Source: RGIG3701 sp964438515 (GTDB taxonomy: Bacteria > Planctomycetota > Planctomycetia > Pirellulales > Thermoguttaceae). From it: a stretch of DNA of 64,000 nt. Shown here one piece after another: positions 55,009 to 64,000 of this stretch (position 1 is its first letter; each line of letters begins with the position of its first letter). The notes beneath the pieces are model-generated. The model did not search any database and was not told the origin of the DNA. It was given only the letters and a program-made list of their open reading frames with translations. Made by a program: the position numbers and the translations under genes. The DNA lies in the NCBI GenBank assembly GCA_964438515.1, contig CAYTLK010000007.1, forward strand, positions 26,861-90,860, in the 5' to 3' direction.

Positions 55009-56025
55009 ATGAATAAACCACAAATCATTCTGACAGGATTTGCCGACGAAGGCGTTTCCAAACAGCTTGAAAAATCCATCAAAGAACAATTTACTGCTTA
55101 TGCGGCAATCGGTCTGCAGTATTATAGTATCCGTTTCATTGATGTTGGAAACGGTACGAAAAACGTAATGAGTCTGACGATGGACGAAATTCAAACGATT
55201 CGTGAAATCCAGAATGATTTTGGGCTGAATGTCTCCTCGATCGGCTCGCCCATCGGAAAGGTGAAACTCGTGGACGAAGAGGACGGAACGAAAAATCGTT
55301 ACGTTCCTTTCCCACAGTACATGGATGAAGTGAGTCGCGCCTGCGACATCACGCACGCACTCGAAAGCAAGCTCATTCGCGGCTTCTCGTTTTATCATCC
55401 GCACGGAAAAGACCCGCACGAGTACATGAATCAGGCCGTCGATCAGCTCTCCGCGATTGCGGAAACGTGCCACCGCAGCGACCTCACGTTCGGCTTGGAA
55501 GTCGAACCCAATTTGATCGGCGAAAACGGATGGCTGCTGGCCGAACTGTACCAAAAAATCAATCATCCGTCGATGGTGCTCGTTTTTGACGTCGGGAATC
55601 TCGTCGTTCAGGGGTACAATTCCTGCGACATTCTCGACCAATTCCGCGCCTGTCTCCCCGGCCTGGGGTGGTTCCACGTGAAAGATTATCGCCACCCGAA
55701 ACCCGTGAAAAAAGGCGATCCGATCGACGAAGAGCAATTGAAAAATTTTGTTCCCTGCAATCTCGGCGATGGAGGTCACGAAGCCATCTTTCGGGAGTTA
55801 AAAAAGGCGCTCCCTGAGATCGACGCCAAACTGAAAGCTCGTGGAATTCCTGGGTTCTTCGTCGATTTGGAGCCGCACGTTAAAGGCGGCGGTCAGTTCG
55901 GCGGGTACAGCGGGCCGGACGGCGTCGGGGTGGCGCAGAGAGCGCTTTGCGGATTGTTAGATTACGTTGGAATCGACTATCACCTCCGTGATTTTGACGA
56001 CATTCTGGCCGACAGAGGGTTTTAG
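55009..56025 (+). CDS. Sugar-phosphate isomerase/epimerase-like TIM-barrel protein
   Basis: 338 residues, xylose-isomerase-like/AP endonuclease 2 fold. Metal-site residues expected for the family appear as LEVEPNLIG (Glu, about 164-172), VFDVGNLVVQG (Asp, about 186-196), WFHVKDYRHPK (His/Asp, about 222-232) and FVDLEPHVKGGGQFGGYSG (Glu, about 284-302). It begins IILTGFADEGVS, a common start for planctomycete members. It has no signal peptide, so it is cytoplasmic. It follows the PEP-CTERM gene by 47 bp with no clear terminator. The substrate sugar is unknown, and nothing nearby suggests one. Confidence 0.88.
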   Translation: MNKPQIILTGFADEGVSKQLEKSIKEQFTAYAAIGLQYYSIRFIDVGNGTKNVMSLTMDEIQTIREIQNDFGLNVSSIGSPIGKVKLVDEEDGTKNRYVPFPQYMDEVSRACDITHALESKLIRGFSFYHPHGKDPHEYMNQAVDQLSAIAETCHRSDLTFGLEVEPNLIGENGWLLAELYQKINHPSMVLVFDVGNLVVQGYNSCDILDQFRACLPGLGWFHVKDYRHPKPVKKGDPIDEEQLKNFVPCNLGDGGHEAIFRELKKALPEIDAKLKARGIPGFFVDLEPHVKGGGQFGGYSGPDGVGVAQRALCGLLDYVGIDYHLRDFDDILADRGF

Positions 56026-56137
56026 TCCTGCTTCCGTTTGATTTTTCAAACAGAAACTGCGACTCAAAAACTTTTTCCTTGGGATTGTATCCATCGGCTG
56101 GAACGACCTGTGTTTTTTGGAAAGAATAGGGTTGAAA

Positions 56138-57163
56138 ATGGATGGATCCTGTACGCTATTTGACGTGAATCAACTCCCAAGAGTCCCAAAACTGCTTGTT
56201 TTCGGCGACCTCGGACGTAAGGAGTTCCGGCTTTGGTGGGAAAATCTCACGGAAGCCATTCGGGAGCGAGCCGTTGTTGAGGAAAATCTCATCTTTTGGC
56301 TCTCCGTTTACCGAAAGTCGCACACTCCGACAAAATCTGATGAAATTTCCAGTGAAACTGGGAATGATTTCAGTGAATCTGGGAAAGATGGCAAGTCTGG
56401 AGAAAATCACATACCTGAAGAAGGTGCGATGCAGGAACCCGATCTTTCACCGGATTTCATTGTGCTTTTAAGTTCGTTTTCGGGCGAATTTCGCGATGGA
56501 GACGTGCAGGCGCTGCGTTCCTTTTTTCCGATTACGCCGGTTCTGACGATTTTGGGAAACTGGTGCGACGGCGAGGCGCGAACGGGGACGCCGCTCGTCG
56601 GGACGCACTCGATTTTGTGGTACGATTTCGTCGCGAAAGCGCCGGTTGAATGGACGTCGTTCGAAAACAATTTGCCGACGATTTGGTCCATTTCGGCTCT
56701 TTCTTTGCCGGAACAGCGCGCGTTGTTCGAACAAAATCGCGAGGAACGGTTCAAGTCGCTTTTGTATCAAAACAGGAACCATCGGCCCGCTCAAAATGAG
56801 GTCGGATTCTACATCGACACGTGCGATTCGGCTCAATTTTCGCTCTTGCGCGACATCATTCAGCGTGATGAGATTTTCGGAAACTGTGCGAAAATCATGG
56901 GACGGAATAACGATCCAGATCCGCAGAACGCCGAGGCGGATGGAAGCGTCAAATTTTTGTTGTTTGATTTTCCCGACTTGAACGACGCGACGCGGAAGCA
57001 TTTTTACGAACTGGCGAATCGATTTCCGAAGGCCGTCTGGATCGCGTTTACGGAATCTCCACACCCGGACGGGTGGCGGTTTTTGCGTCACTGCGGGGTG
57101 CGGGCGATTTTTTCAAAACCTTTTCGAATTATGGACCTTCGTTTTTTCTGTCGTCAGTTTTAA
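56138..57163 (+). CDS. Unknown protein with possible receiver-like folds
   Basis: 341 residues, not recognised. It starts PKLLVFGDLGRKEFRLWWENL and has an acidic, Ser/Gly-rich low-complexity stretch (about 68-110). It then alternates strands and helices in a receiver-like order twice (IVLLSSFSGEFRDGDVQALRSFF then PVLTILGNWCDGE; later VKFLLFDFPDLNDATRKHFYELA, AVWIAFTESPHPDGWRFL, VRAIFSKPF). The final serine-lysine-proline is typical of the last strand of receiver domains. The usual phosphorylated aspartate is not evident, so it would be a pseudo-receiver. ATG 56138 is preferred over a TTG at 56117. It is convergent with the next gene. Confidence 0.65.
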   Translation: MDGSCTLFDVNQLPRVPKLLVFGDLGRKEFRLWWENLTEAIRERAVVEENLIFWLSVYRKSHTPTKSDEISSETGNDFSESGKDGKSGENHIPEEGAMQEPDLSPDFIVLLSSFSGEFRDGDVQALRSFFPITPVLTILGNWCDGEARTGTPLVGTHSILWYDFVAKAPVEWTSFENNLPTIWSISALSLPEQRALFEQNREERFKSLLYQNRNHRPAQNEVGFYIDTCDSAQFSLLRDIIQRDEIFGNCAKIMGRNNDPDPQNAEADGSVKFLLFDFPDLNDATRKHFYELANRFPKAVWIAFTESPHPDGWRFLRHCGVRAIFSKPFRIMDLRFFCRQF

Positions 57164-57220
57164 TCCTTGTGTTTTTTAATCCTTGTGTTTTGTTGTTTTC
57201 GATGGTGATGTTTGGAAAGT

Positions 57221-59572
57221 TTATTCCTGAAATGGGGGACGAATTTCCAAAAAACGCCAATTGGGAGTGATTTTTTTCAACGCTTCCGGCAAATCGTTTT
57301 CCAAACCTTGAAAAACGCCTTTCCAGCTTCCGGACGCATCCTTCCAAAGCGTCACATCCAGCGGTGCGTCCAACTCGATGCGGAGACCGCCCCCCTCCCA
57401 GAATTTCAGCTCCGCCGCCGCCAGTGCTTCCAGATTTCCTGACGCATCGAAGCGGCAAGCCAGAATTCCGTTACAGTCTGCATTGATTTTCGTTTCTCCA
57501 GTTCCGTTGTTGAAAACGACAGTTTCATTTTCGAGATGAATGGGGTCGCCGAGCGCGTTTTCACGGGCGTTCACCCAGACGAACGAGCCGTCATTACAGC
57601 GTGTAAAGCCCTCGAGAGGCGGACGATTTCCAACTTCCGAGGATGATGCGGTGACAAATTGAGCGCGACTTTTTTCCCACGGCGTGTCGCCGGGAATTCC
57701 AGAGTTTTCGAGGTCGGAAACGATTTCATCCACGACCGACTGATATTTTGCGGCGTCAAAAGTCTTTTTCGACTCGCCGGGAATTTCTGTGATTTTCGTA
57801 CAACAGTCCGTTCCTCCCAATTCACGAAGCGCCTCGAAATCCGCACGATCCGAGTCGTTCATTCCGAAAAAAACGAGGTGACGATACGCCTGCGCCCCGT
57901 ACTGCAGAAAACCGTCCGAATTTCGAATCCAACGCGGCGAACCATCCGTCGTTTGTGTTTGAATTTCGTCGCTGGGAATGAGGTCTGCTGGAAACCCTTT
58001 TTCCGAAAACGCGTCACACAGCACGTCGCCGACGTTTCCGTACATATTTCTTATTGGGTTCATTGCGCCAAAATGTCCGAAAACGACGCCAATTTCCGAC
58101 TGAATCGGAGCTTGAAACGCGAAATTCAGCAGTCGTATTTTGCTTCGAACGCGCGGCAAACCCGATGCGAGAATGGGAGAAAAACCGTCCGACTGACGAT
58201 ATTTTTCCGTACGCGGGTACAGCCCCATCACGTCGACGCGCCCGCCCGCAAGCGCAGCCGTCCAGTGTTCGTAAATGTACGGTTCCGGTTCCGTTGCGTA
58301 AAACATATTCACCCAGTACGAATCGGTCGCTTTCGCCATTGCGGTCCGACAGCAGAACGGAACGAATTCGTCCGAATGTGCGAAATCGCGCGGCATCTTC
58401 CACCACATCAGACCATTTTTGCGGAATTCGAGCGTGTTCGGCCACGGATACCACGTTCCATGCACACCGACGAACGCATTCGGTCCCCACGTTTTTTTGG
58501 CCATTCGATAGTTGAGCCACTCGTATTCGAGTACGCGTTCGAGAATCATACGATTGAATGCGTCGAATGCCGCCGCACGCTCTTCTTCCCGGCCTTTTTG
58601 AGGGACCTGCATGAGAAAAAAGTCGTCCGTGAGACTGCGTCCGCCCGTCCGCTGCGCGTACGTTTCGGTCATTGTGTCGGAAAACCAGAACTCCGACGAC
58701 TGATTTTCCCGGTTGAAAGAGGGCGGCATCCCCCATTCGTCCTTTCCAGTTCCGACGGCCGGAACGTCTTTGTAACGTTCATACAACGCTTTTTCGGCCT
58801 CAAACGCTTCGTTCGAAAACACATCCGGATACAAAATCGCAAAAGAAACTCCCACCGAGGCGAACAGTTTTTGATTTTCGGACGAATCTCCCGCAATCTC
58901 TTTCGGCACAACGACGACGGCTTCGTGCGGGTCGGAAGATTCGAAACACACTGCGTCATTTATTTTCCGAATCGTTTCAGGAATTGCATTTCCCTCTGCG
59001 TCTTTTTCGTAAATTCGCGCCTGAATGAATCGCGCACGCCGCACAAAATACGGGTAGTTTGCGGTGTAATGGTCGCTGAGATCGTTCTGTTTAAAACGAA
59101 ACTCCGTCGGACCATCCGATTTCAGCGGCAGTTCCTGCTGCAAATAATTCTCCATCAAGCGGTCGGGGTGCGCCGCCTCAAGGTCCTTACGAGCGATTCG
59201 AACGTCCAAATCCAGCTGCGTCGTCAAACCGTAATGTTCCAGAGCGTATTTCACGAGACGTGCAATATATTCCGGATGTTCCGGGTCGTTGAACGTATGA
59301 ATTCTTCGAAACGTCATCACGAGCTGTTCGAACGTTCCCGCCCGATCCATCAGTTCCAGAAACGCATAGGGTTCCGCATCACGGGACGTTCCCGCCCCCC
59401 AAAAACTCACAATATCGCGATAAATCGGTTTCCCATCCACTTCTTGCGGAAGACGCGTCGGAAAATCGGGATTCAGGAGAGGCGCAGGCTCTGCGTGTGT
59501 CGTTTGAAGCTCACAAAAAAGGATGCAAAAAAACGAAAATGCAGCGATAAAAAGGACTTTATGGTTCATCAT
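57221..59572 (-). CDS. Large secreted protein, glycosidase-like (unassigned)
   Basis: About 783 residues. A signal peptide (MMNHKVLFIAAFSFFCILF, cleavage near THA-EP) is followed by a long region with barrel-like segments (YRDIVSFWGAGTSRDAEPYAFLEL, VSFAILYPDVFSNEAF, FVGVHGTWYPWPNTLEFRK, FCCRTAMAKATDSYWVNMFY). A part from about 495 on (IGVVFGHFGAMNPIRNMYGN, then HLVFFGMNDSDRADFEALRELGG) recalls the GH42 trimerisation domain. The C-terminus is beta-rich (FVWVNAREN, ETVVFNNGTGETKI). No family can be assigned and catalytic glutamates cannot be picked out. The start is at the double methionine before the signal peptide. Confidence 0.72.
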   Translation of the reverse strand: MMNHKVLFIAAFSFFCILFCELQTTHAEPAPLLNPDFPTRLPQEVDGKPIYRDIVSFWGAGTSRDAEPYAFLELMDRAGTFEQLVMTFRRIHTFNDPEHPEYIARLVKYALEHYGLTTQLDLDVRIARKDLEAAHPDRLMENYLQQELPLKSDGPTEFRFKQNDLSDHYTANYPYFVRRARFIQARIYEKDAEGNAIPETIRKINDAVCFESSDPHEAVVVVPKEIAGDSSENQKLFASVGVSFAILYPDVFSNEAFEAEKALYERYKDVPAVGTGKDEWGMPPSFNRENQSSEFWFSDTMTETYAQRTGGRSLTDDFFLMQVPQKGREEERAAAFDAFNRMILERVLEYEWLNYRMAKKTWGPNAFVGVHGTWYPWPNTLEFRKNGLMWWKMPRDFAHSDEFVPFCCRTAMAKATDSYWVNMFYATEPEPYIYEHWTAALAGGRVDVMGLYPRTEKYRQSDGFSPILASGLPRVRSKIRLLNFAFQAPIQSEIGVVFGHFGAMNPIRNMYGNVGDVLCDAFSEKGFPADLIPSDEIQTQTTDGSPRWIRNSDGFLQYGAQAYRHLVFFGMNDSDRADFEALRELGGTDCCTKITEIPGESKKTFDAAKYQSVVDEIVSDLENSGIPGDTPWEKSRAQFVTASSSEVGNRPPLEGFTRCNDGSFVWVNARENALGDPIHLENETVVFNNGTGETKINADCNGILACRFDASGNLEALAAAELKFWEGGGLRIELDAPLDVTLWKDASGSWKGVFQGLENDLPEALKKITPNWRFLEIRPPFQE

Positions 59573-59606
59573 ATACCGTGAAAATCTCTGTGAATACAAA
59601 GAATTA

Positions 59607-61595
59607 TTAATACAGCCATTCATCGACGTTTTCGGTTTTTTCCTGAACTTCCGTCCCTGAAATCACTTCGGCGTCTTTGAATTCTGCACGTCTTTCCTGT
59701 GTCGAACAGCCTTCGACGTAAATCGCTTTGTAAGGACGCGCCGGGCAAATCGATTCGCAGCCTCCGCAGCCGATGCAGATGCTTTGATCAATGTGCGGAA
59801 TCGTCAAACCTTTTTCCGGGTCCCCATACGGAACCATCGAGACGGCTTTCGTCGGACAGTGTTCGTCGCAAGCGCCGCAGAACGTTCCGTCGACCGCCAC
59901 GACGCAGTTTTCCTGCTTGAAAACGACCTTTCCCATCTGCGTGTAATTCTTTTCCTCGCGCATTCTTTCTGCAAGTTCCGGCTTCGATTCCGGCAGTTTC
60001 TCGCCGCGGCGCGCAATCATGTGCTGGATGCTGATCGCGCCGTTCGGACAGACTTCGGAACAAATCGTACAATCGTAATTGCAGAAACTATTGTGATAGT
60101 CCATCACAGGCACAAACACGCCGCGCAGTCCGTATTCCATAAACGATGGTTTCAGCACGTGCTGCGGACATTTCGCGATGCATAAGTGACAGCCGGTGCA
60201 GTGATGAAGCAGATGTCCGTAACTTCCGGCTCCGGGAGGGGCGACCGGGTTGGAACGAACCCACGCGTTTTGACCGGTTTTGTACACTTTGTCGGGCTGC
60301 GGTTTCACCATGACGGTATTTGCGACGACCGCTGAGACGCCTGCAACAACCGGAACGCTCACCGCCATCGACGCCGCCGTTACGAGAAAATCACGCCGAG
60401 CCGGCGACGGAACTTCGGTTTTTTCCGTCTCAGCTTTTTGCGTCTCTGCTTTTTGCGCCTCCGTATTTTGCGCTTCAGCTTTCTGCTTTTCTGCTTTTTG
60501 TTTTTCCGCTTCGTCCGCCTTTTTCTGCGCCTCAATCTGAATCAGCGACCGACCCGCAAACGGATTTCCGACCGAATAAGAAAGTGCGTCAAATTTGCAG
60601 CTTCCGAGACAGTTGAAACACGCAACACAGCGGGAACTATCGACGATTTTTCCTCTCGTATTCATACAGGACGACTTGCACGATTTTGCGCACATTCCGC
60701 AGCTTTTGCATTTTTCCGGATTGATACGAATTTTGAAAATTGAAAAACGATTCAAAAGTCCCAAAAACGTTCCAACGGGACAGATCGTGTTGCAGTACGT
60801 TCGGCCGCCGCGCCACGCCAGAATTCCGACGATGAAAAACGAGGCGAGTGCCGTAATGAACGCGCCCAGCGAAAGTAAAACGTTCGACATCGTAATGAGG
60901 GAAAACGACTGACTCCCCTCGGCCGCGTCCGTTACAAGAATCTGATTGTTAAAAACGACATAAATCGGTCGAAAGACGGCGTTTGCAATGCGTCCGAAGA
61001 TGCTGTACGGCTCGACGAGGTTCAAAAGGACGCCGTACCCCGCGAGAAAGCCGCCGACAGCGAGTAAAAAGACGAACCAACGCAGAATCGGAAGCTCCTT
61101 CTTATAAACGTACGGTTTTCCTCGATGTATTTTTCGCGAGAGCCACGCGATTCCATCCTGCAAAATTCCGAGCGGACAGACGACAGAACAGTACAAACGC
61201 CCAAAAAGGAGCGTCAAAACGACGAAAAACAGCACCACCCAGTGCGCGTGATGCATGAAAGCCGGCATCAACTGAATCTTTTCCGGCAAACTACCCGTCG
61301 AAACGGTCATTTTCGACGAAGAAGGAGCCGCCGCGGAGTTCGACGCGGAGTTCGATGTGGTTTCCGAAGCATTTTCAGAAGGTTCCGATGCAGTTTCCGA
61401 CGCGGTTCCAGACGCGGTTTCCGCAGAACGTTCCGCCGCCGCAGGAGTTGCAGGAGCCGCAGGAGTTGCAGGAGCCGCCGCAAGCGCCGCTTCGTCGCGA
61501 GCCGTTCCGAGTCGGACGCTCGTCCAATCGAAGAAAAAGAGCGTCACTGCGCAAAACATCAGCACAGCAAGCAGAATGCGAAAATATTTTAGCAT
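59607..61595 (-). CDS. Polyferredoxin membrane protein, NapH-NapG-like fusion
   Basis: 662 residues. The N-terminal half is a NapH/NosR-like membrane protein: TM1 (about 3-22), an Ala/Thr/Ser-rich periplasmic linker, more membrane segments, cysteine-rich loops GRLYCSVVCPLG and GRTYCNTICPVG, then ferredoxin motifs CKSCGMCAKSC and CVACFNCLGSC. A Glu/Lys/Ala/Gln repeat linker (EKQKA, EAQKA, ETQKA) leads to RRDFLVTAASMAVSVPVV, which looks like an internal Tat signal. NapG-like ferredoxin motifs follow: CTGCHLCIAKCP, CTICSEVCP, CGACDEHCP, CIGCGGCESICP. It probably moves electrons from quinol to a periplasmic acceptor. AGGAG fixes the start at 61595. No nap or nos reductase is adjacent. Confidence 0.87.
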   Translation of the reverse strand: MLKYFRILLAVLMFCAVTLFFFDWTSVRLGTARDEAALAAAPATPAAPATPAAAERSAETASGTASETASEPSENASETTSNSASNSAAAPSSSKMTVSTGSLPEKIQLMPAFMHHAHWVVLFFVVLTLLFGRLYCSVVCPLGILQDGIAWLSRKIHRGKPYVYKKELPILRWFVFLLAVGGFLAGYGVLLNLVEPYSIFGRIANAVFRPIYVVFNNQILVTDAAEGSQSFSLITMSNVLLSLGAFITALASFFIVGILAWRGGRTYCNTICPVGTFLGLLNRFSIFKIRINPEKCKSCGMCAKSCKSSCMNTRGKIVDSSRCVACFNCLGSCKFDALSYSVGNPFAGRSLIQIEAQKKADEAEKQKAEKQKAEAQNTEAQKAETQKAETEKTEVPSPARRDFLVTAASMAVSVPVVAGVSAVVANTVMVKPQPDKVYKTGQNAWVRSNPVAPPGAGSYGHLLHHCTGCHLCIAKCPQHVLKPSFMEYGLRGVFVPVMDYHNSFCNYDCTICSEVCPNGAISIQHMIARRGEKLPESKPELAERMREEKNYTQMGKVVFKQENCVVAVDGTFCGACDEHCPTKAVSMVPYGDPEKGLTIPHIDQSICIGCGGCESICPARPYKAIYVEGCSTQERRAEFKDAEVISGTEVQEKTENVDEWLY

Positions 61596-61672
61596 AAAAA
61601 AACTCCTACATTTAAAATAGAGGTGGGAAAAACGTTTTATATCCGCCCCATCGAAACGTATAATTTCAATGT

Positions 61673-63682
61673 TCAATCGCGGGTGCGAGTTTCAACTTTT
61701 GTACGAATCTCATCGATTGCTGCACAAATTCCAGCAACATCCAAACCGGTCTCCTCCAGCTGTTCGGCTCGCGAGGCGTGCTGGACGAAAACGTCTTTCA
61801 CCCCAAGACGCCGGAATGGCGGAAGCGCGATTTCCGCATCCGTCGCCGCTTCGAGAATCGCGGAACCCACCCCGCCAATCCGACACCCTTCCTCAATCGT
61901 TAAAACCCATGAAGATGTGCGTATTTCAGAAAGTATCGTACTCAAATCCAATGGCTTCACAAATCGCAAATTAATGACGGTCGTGGAAGTGTCGTTCCTC
62001 CGACGCACCGCCGCGAGCGCGTCCGCAGCCTGCACGCCGCACGCCAAAATCAATCCGCCGCCGGACTCACCCGTCTGCAAAATCTCACACGCACCCATCG
62101 TGACGGGTGTTCGTTCCACGCCGAGCAATTCGGGCGACTGGGTTTTTGAATATCTAATTGAAAAAGGTTTGTTTTCCGTAACTGCAAATTCCAGAATGTT
62201 TTCGAGGTCGAACGCATCGCATGGAGCCGTCATTACGATGTTCGGCAGAGGGCGCAGGTACGCCAAATCATACATTCCGTGGTGCGTCGGACCGTCCGCC
62301 CCCACGAGTCCTGCGCGGTCCATCAAAAGCGTGACCGGCAAATTTTGAAGCGAGACTTCCTGAAAAAGGTGGTCGAACGCCCGCTGCATGAATGTGCTGT
62401 AAATATCCACAATGGGCCGCAGCCCGGCACGCGCCATTCCCGCCGCCAGAACGACCGCATGAGATTCACAGATTCCAACGTCGAAAAAACGGTCGGGAAA
62501 TTTCTGACGAATGAGTTCGAGCTTGTTTCCCTGACACATCGCTGCCGTGATGACGACGACGCGCGGATTTTTCTCCATCAGTTCCATGATTTTTTGGCTC
62601 GCAATCATCGTGTAAGAACGATCCGGCTTCGAAACGACCGGAAGTACAGAATCTTTGCAAGTCGTTTTGCTGTCGGAACTTACAGCGTTGTTCGAAACGT
62701 CCGAAACATTCGGAAGTGTAACGCCCTGAACCATCTGCTGGGGAGACGGAGCGTGAAAATGCGCGGGATCGTGTTCCGCCGGCGAGTATCCGTGACCCTT
62801 TTGCGTCAAAACGTGAAGCAGAACCGGACCGCGAAAAGAACGTGTGCGGCGCAGAAACTTCTGCAGCTGACGAATGTCGTGACCGTCCACGGGGCCGATG
62901 TAGCGGATTCCGAGTTCCTCAAACAGCATTCCGCCCGAAACACAAGCTTTAAACGCCATTTTCATGTCGTGAAAAGCACTCCGAATGCGGGGACCGACCA
63001 GAGGGATATTTTGTACCATCTGTTTCATGTCGGCTTTCATCTCGGTGTAAAACGGATTCATCCTCAGCGTGTCGAGGTACTGACCGACGCTCCCGACGCG
63101 CGGACAGATCGACATTTTGTTGTCGTTCAGAATGACCGTAATGTTTTTTTTGAGGGCGCCGAGATGGTTCAGTCCCTCAAAAACGACGCCGTTTGCAAAC
63201 GAACCGTCCCCGATGACCGCCACCACGTGACGCGGAGGAAGGTTCGGATCCTGCGTTCCTTCCGCCTCCTCGACCGCCCGAACGAGGTCGTCGCCGCATT
63301 GCAGTCCTACCGCAGAGGAAATACTGCACCCTGCGTGACCGGTCATAAACAGGTCGAAAGGACTTTCGGCCGGGTTCGGGTATCCCATCAGCCCGCCGCG
63401 CGTTCGAATCGTGGAAAACTGTGCGTTTCGTCCCGTCACGAGTTTGTGCGGGTACGTTTGGTGACCCACGTCCCACACGAGACGATCGTACGAAAAATCA
63501 AAAATGGTGTGCAGCGCAAGCGTCAGTTCCACCACCCCCAAATTGGAGGCGAAATGGGCCGAACGTTTCGCAACGACCGCGCAAATTTCCGCACGTATTT
63601 CTTTTGCCAGTTCGTCGAGTTCGTCGAGTGACAGGTTTTTTAAGTCTTGGGGTGAATGTATATTAGGAAGCAGTCGAGCCAT
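61673..63682 (-). CDS. dxs: 1-deoxy-D-xylulose-5-phosphate synthase
   Basis: First enzyme of the MEP isoprenoid pathway: pyruvate plus glyceraldehyde 3-phosphate to DXP, thiamine diphosphate-dependent. 669 residues, slightly long. Visible parts are WDVGHQTYPHKLVTG, the ThDP motif GDGSFANGVVFEGLN with LNDNKMSI, IGPVDGHDI, LTQKGHGYSPAE, then the pyrimidine-binding half with DVGICESHAVVLAAGMA, YSTFMQRAFD, DRAGLVGADGPTHHGMYDLAYL, and the C-terminal transketolase domain EEGCRIGGVGSAILE. An insertion of about 35 residues lies between the halves (about 335-365, Ser/Val/Lys-rich). The MITE-like copy B lies upstream. The gene stands 77 bp before the polyferredoxin gene on the same strand and may be co-transcribed. 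Confidence 0.96.
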   Translation of the reverse strand: MARLLPNIHSPQDLKNLSLDELDELAKEIRAEICAVVAKRSAHFASNLGVVELTLALHTIFDFSYDRLVWDVGHQTYPHKLVTGRNAQFSTIRTRGGLMGYPNPAESPFDLFMTGHAGCSISSAVGLQCGDDLVRAVEEAEGTQDPNLPPRHVVAVIGDGSFANGVVFEGLNHLGALKKNITVILNDNKMSICPRVGSVGQYLDTLRMNPFYTEMKADMKQMVQNIPLVGPRIRSAFHDMKMAFKACVSGGMLFEELGIRYIGPVDGHDIRQLQKFLRRTRSFRGPVLLHVLTQKGHGYSPAEHDPAHFHAPSPQQMVQGVTLPNVSDVSNNAVSSDSKTTCKDSVLPVVSKPDRSYTMIASQKIMELMEKNPRVVVITAAMCQGNKLELIRQKFPDRFFDVGICESHAVVLAAGMARAGLRPIVDIYSTFMQRAFDHLFQEVSLQNLPVTLLMDRAGLVGADGPTHHGMYDLAYLRPLPNIVMTAPCDAFDLENILEFAVTENKPFSIRYSKTQSPELLGVERTPVTMGACEILQTGESGGGLILACGVQAADALAAVRRRNDTSTTVINLRFVKPLDLSTILSEIRTSSWVLTIEEGCRIGGVGSAILEAATDAEIALPPFRRLGVKDVFVQHASRAEQLEETGLDVAGICAAIDEIRTKVETRTRD

Positions 63683-63766
63683 ATTTTACCGGACGGTGTG
63701 TTTTTCTCATTCCCGTTCTATGAAAACAAAATCAATAAACCAAAATTTTTGAACAGGAATGAACTT

Positions 63767-64000
63767 AAGAAAGTTCTAAAAACCTTAAATTTGAATTTTT
63801 GTAAAAAACAATACTGACGAAAATTGAACAATGAACGTCGTGTTTCAAGGGGCTTTTTACACCGTGGCGGTGTTTCCACCCTAACGGGAGGAAACAAAAC
63901 GCTCCCGTACTGTCGTTTCGGTCGTGGGGAAAAAACATTTTGAACGTTGTTTTTTCCCCAGTTACTCGCTCCCGGTCGTACCGGGTCAAAAACTCTTGAT
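63767..64000 (-). mobile_element. MITE-like element, copy B (cut by window edge)
   Basis: Read on the minus strand it repeats copy A (15656-15916). It has the same CCCGGT-ACG-ACCGGG, TGGGGAAAAAAC/GTTTTTTCCCCA, ACGGGAG/CTCCCGT and CACCG-CCA-CGGTG hairpins, and ends with the terminal repeat at 63767-63783 (AAGAAAGTTCTAAAAAC). The other end is beyond the window. It lies 84 bp upstream of dxs. The hairpin stems are conserved, while loops and the half nearest dxs differ. Confidence 0.8.

Noticed and set aside
57659..59581. 640-codon plus-strand frame opposite the secreted glycosidase-like gene
   Set aside because: Arg/Phe/His-rich shadow frame. The minus strand has a signal peptide and natural composition over the same DNA.
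62279..63631. 450-codon plus-strand frame opposite dxs
   Set aside because: dxs motifs are unmistakable on the other strand; this frame has shadow composition.

Overview
The window looks like chromosomal DNA of a planctomycete. The evidence is a DUF1559 pseudopilin with a planctomycete-type N-terminus (20.7 kb), a PEP-CTERM-sorted beta-helical surface protein (52 kb), an HzsA-related di-heme protein (46.4 kb), an SHD1-type C-terminal domain (14.5 kb), a short second-type SecA and a PknB-like membrane kinase. A host-associated Pirellulales/Thermoguttaceae-like lineage would fit, but that is inference. Genes sit on both strands in short operons. Several have clear sigma70-type promoters (TTGACN, 16-17 bp spacer, TANANT). 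I found no rRNA, tRNA, CRISPR array, integrase or phage structural gene.

Region 1 (0-22 kb) is mostly core or species-typical: the 3' part of an EF-G gene; a RimI-like acetyltransferase; a dipeptide-type ABC transporter (two permeases and one ATPase) followed directly by a secreted GH5 glycosidase; a membrane Ser/Thr kinase; a short SecA; a Gfo/Idh/MocA oxidoreductase; an unrecognised alpha-solenoid protein built from about 42-residue repeats; an SHD1 membrane protein; a flavin reductase; miaA; a secreted glycosidase-like protein; and a DUF1559 pseudopilin.

Region 2 (22.3-45.6 kb) is the standout. It is one 23-kb, 16-gene, same-strand, tightly packed operon behind a perfect-consensus promoter (TTGACT-17-TATAAT). 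It holds two sets of phospho-signalling genes: two Zn-ribbon Ser/Thr kinases, two PP2C phosphatases and three TerY-like vWA proteins. Between and beside these are a coiled-coil protein, a Clp/HSP100-type AAA+ unfoldase with a decayed first ATPase domain, and an NrdG-like radical-SAM protein. The operon ends with a nucleic-acid module: a UPF1-like SF1 helicase, a winged-helix protein, a McrB-like GTPase/ATPase with a giant coiled coil, and a DUF2357/McrC-like protein carrying a cold-shock domain. The kinase-phosphatase-vWA part recalls the TerY-P triad known from tellurite-resistance-linked stress loci, and the McrB/DUF2357/helicase part recalls restriction-type defence. I infer a phosphorylation-gated anti-phage or stress-response machine that processes nucleic acid.

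Region 3 (45.6-64 kb) begins with a 713-bp segment bounded by perfect 25-bp inverted repeats. The segment contains a promoter pointing at the HzsA-related gene, so it could be an invertible promoter or a small mobile element. Then follow a metallophosphoesterase, a solitary trpB, the PEP-CTERM protein, a sugar-phosphate isomerase-like protein, an unknown protein, a large secreted glycosidase-like protein, a NapH-NapG-like iron-sulphur fusion, and dxs.

A 261-bp MITE-like element with 17-bp terminal inverted repeats and four internal hairpins occurs at 15.7 kb. A second copy, in opposite orientation and cut by the window edge, lies at 63.8-64.0 kb.
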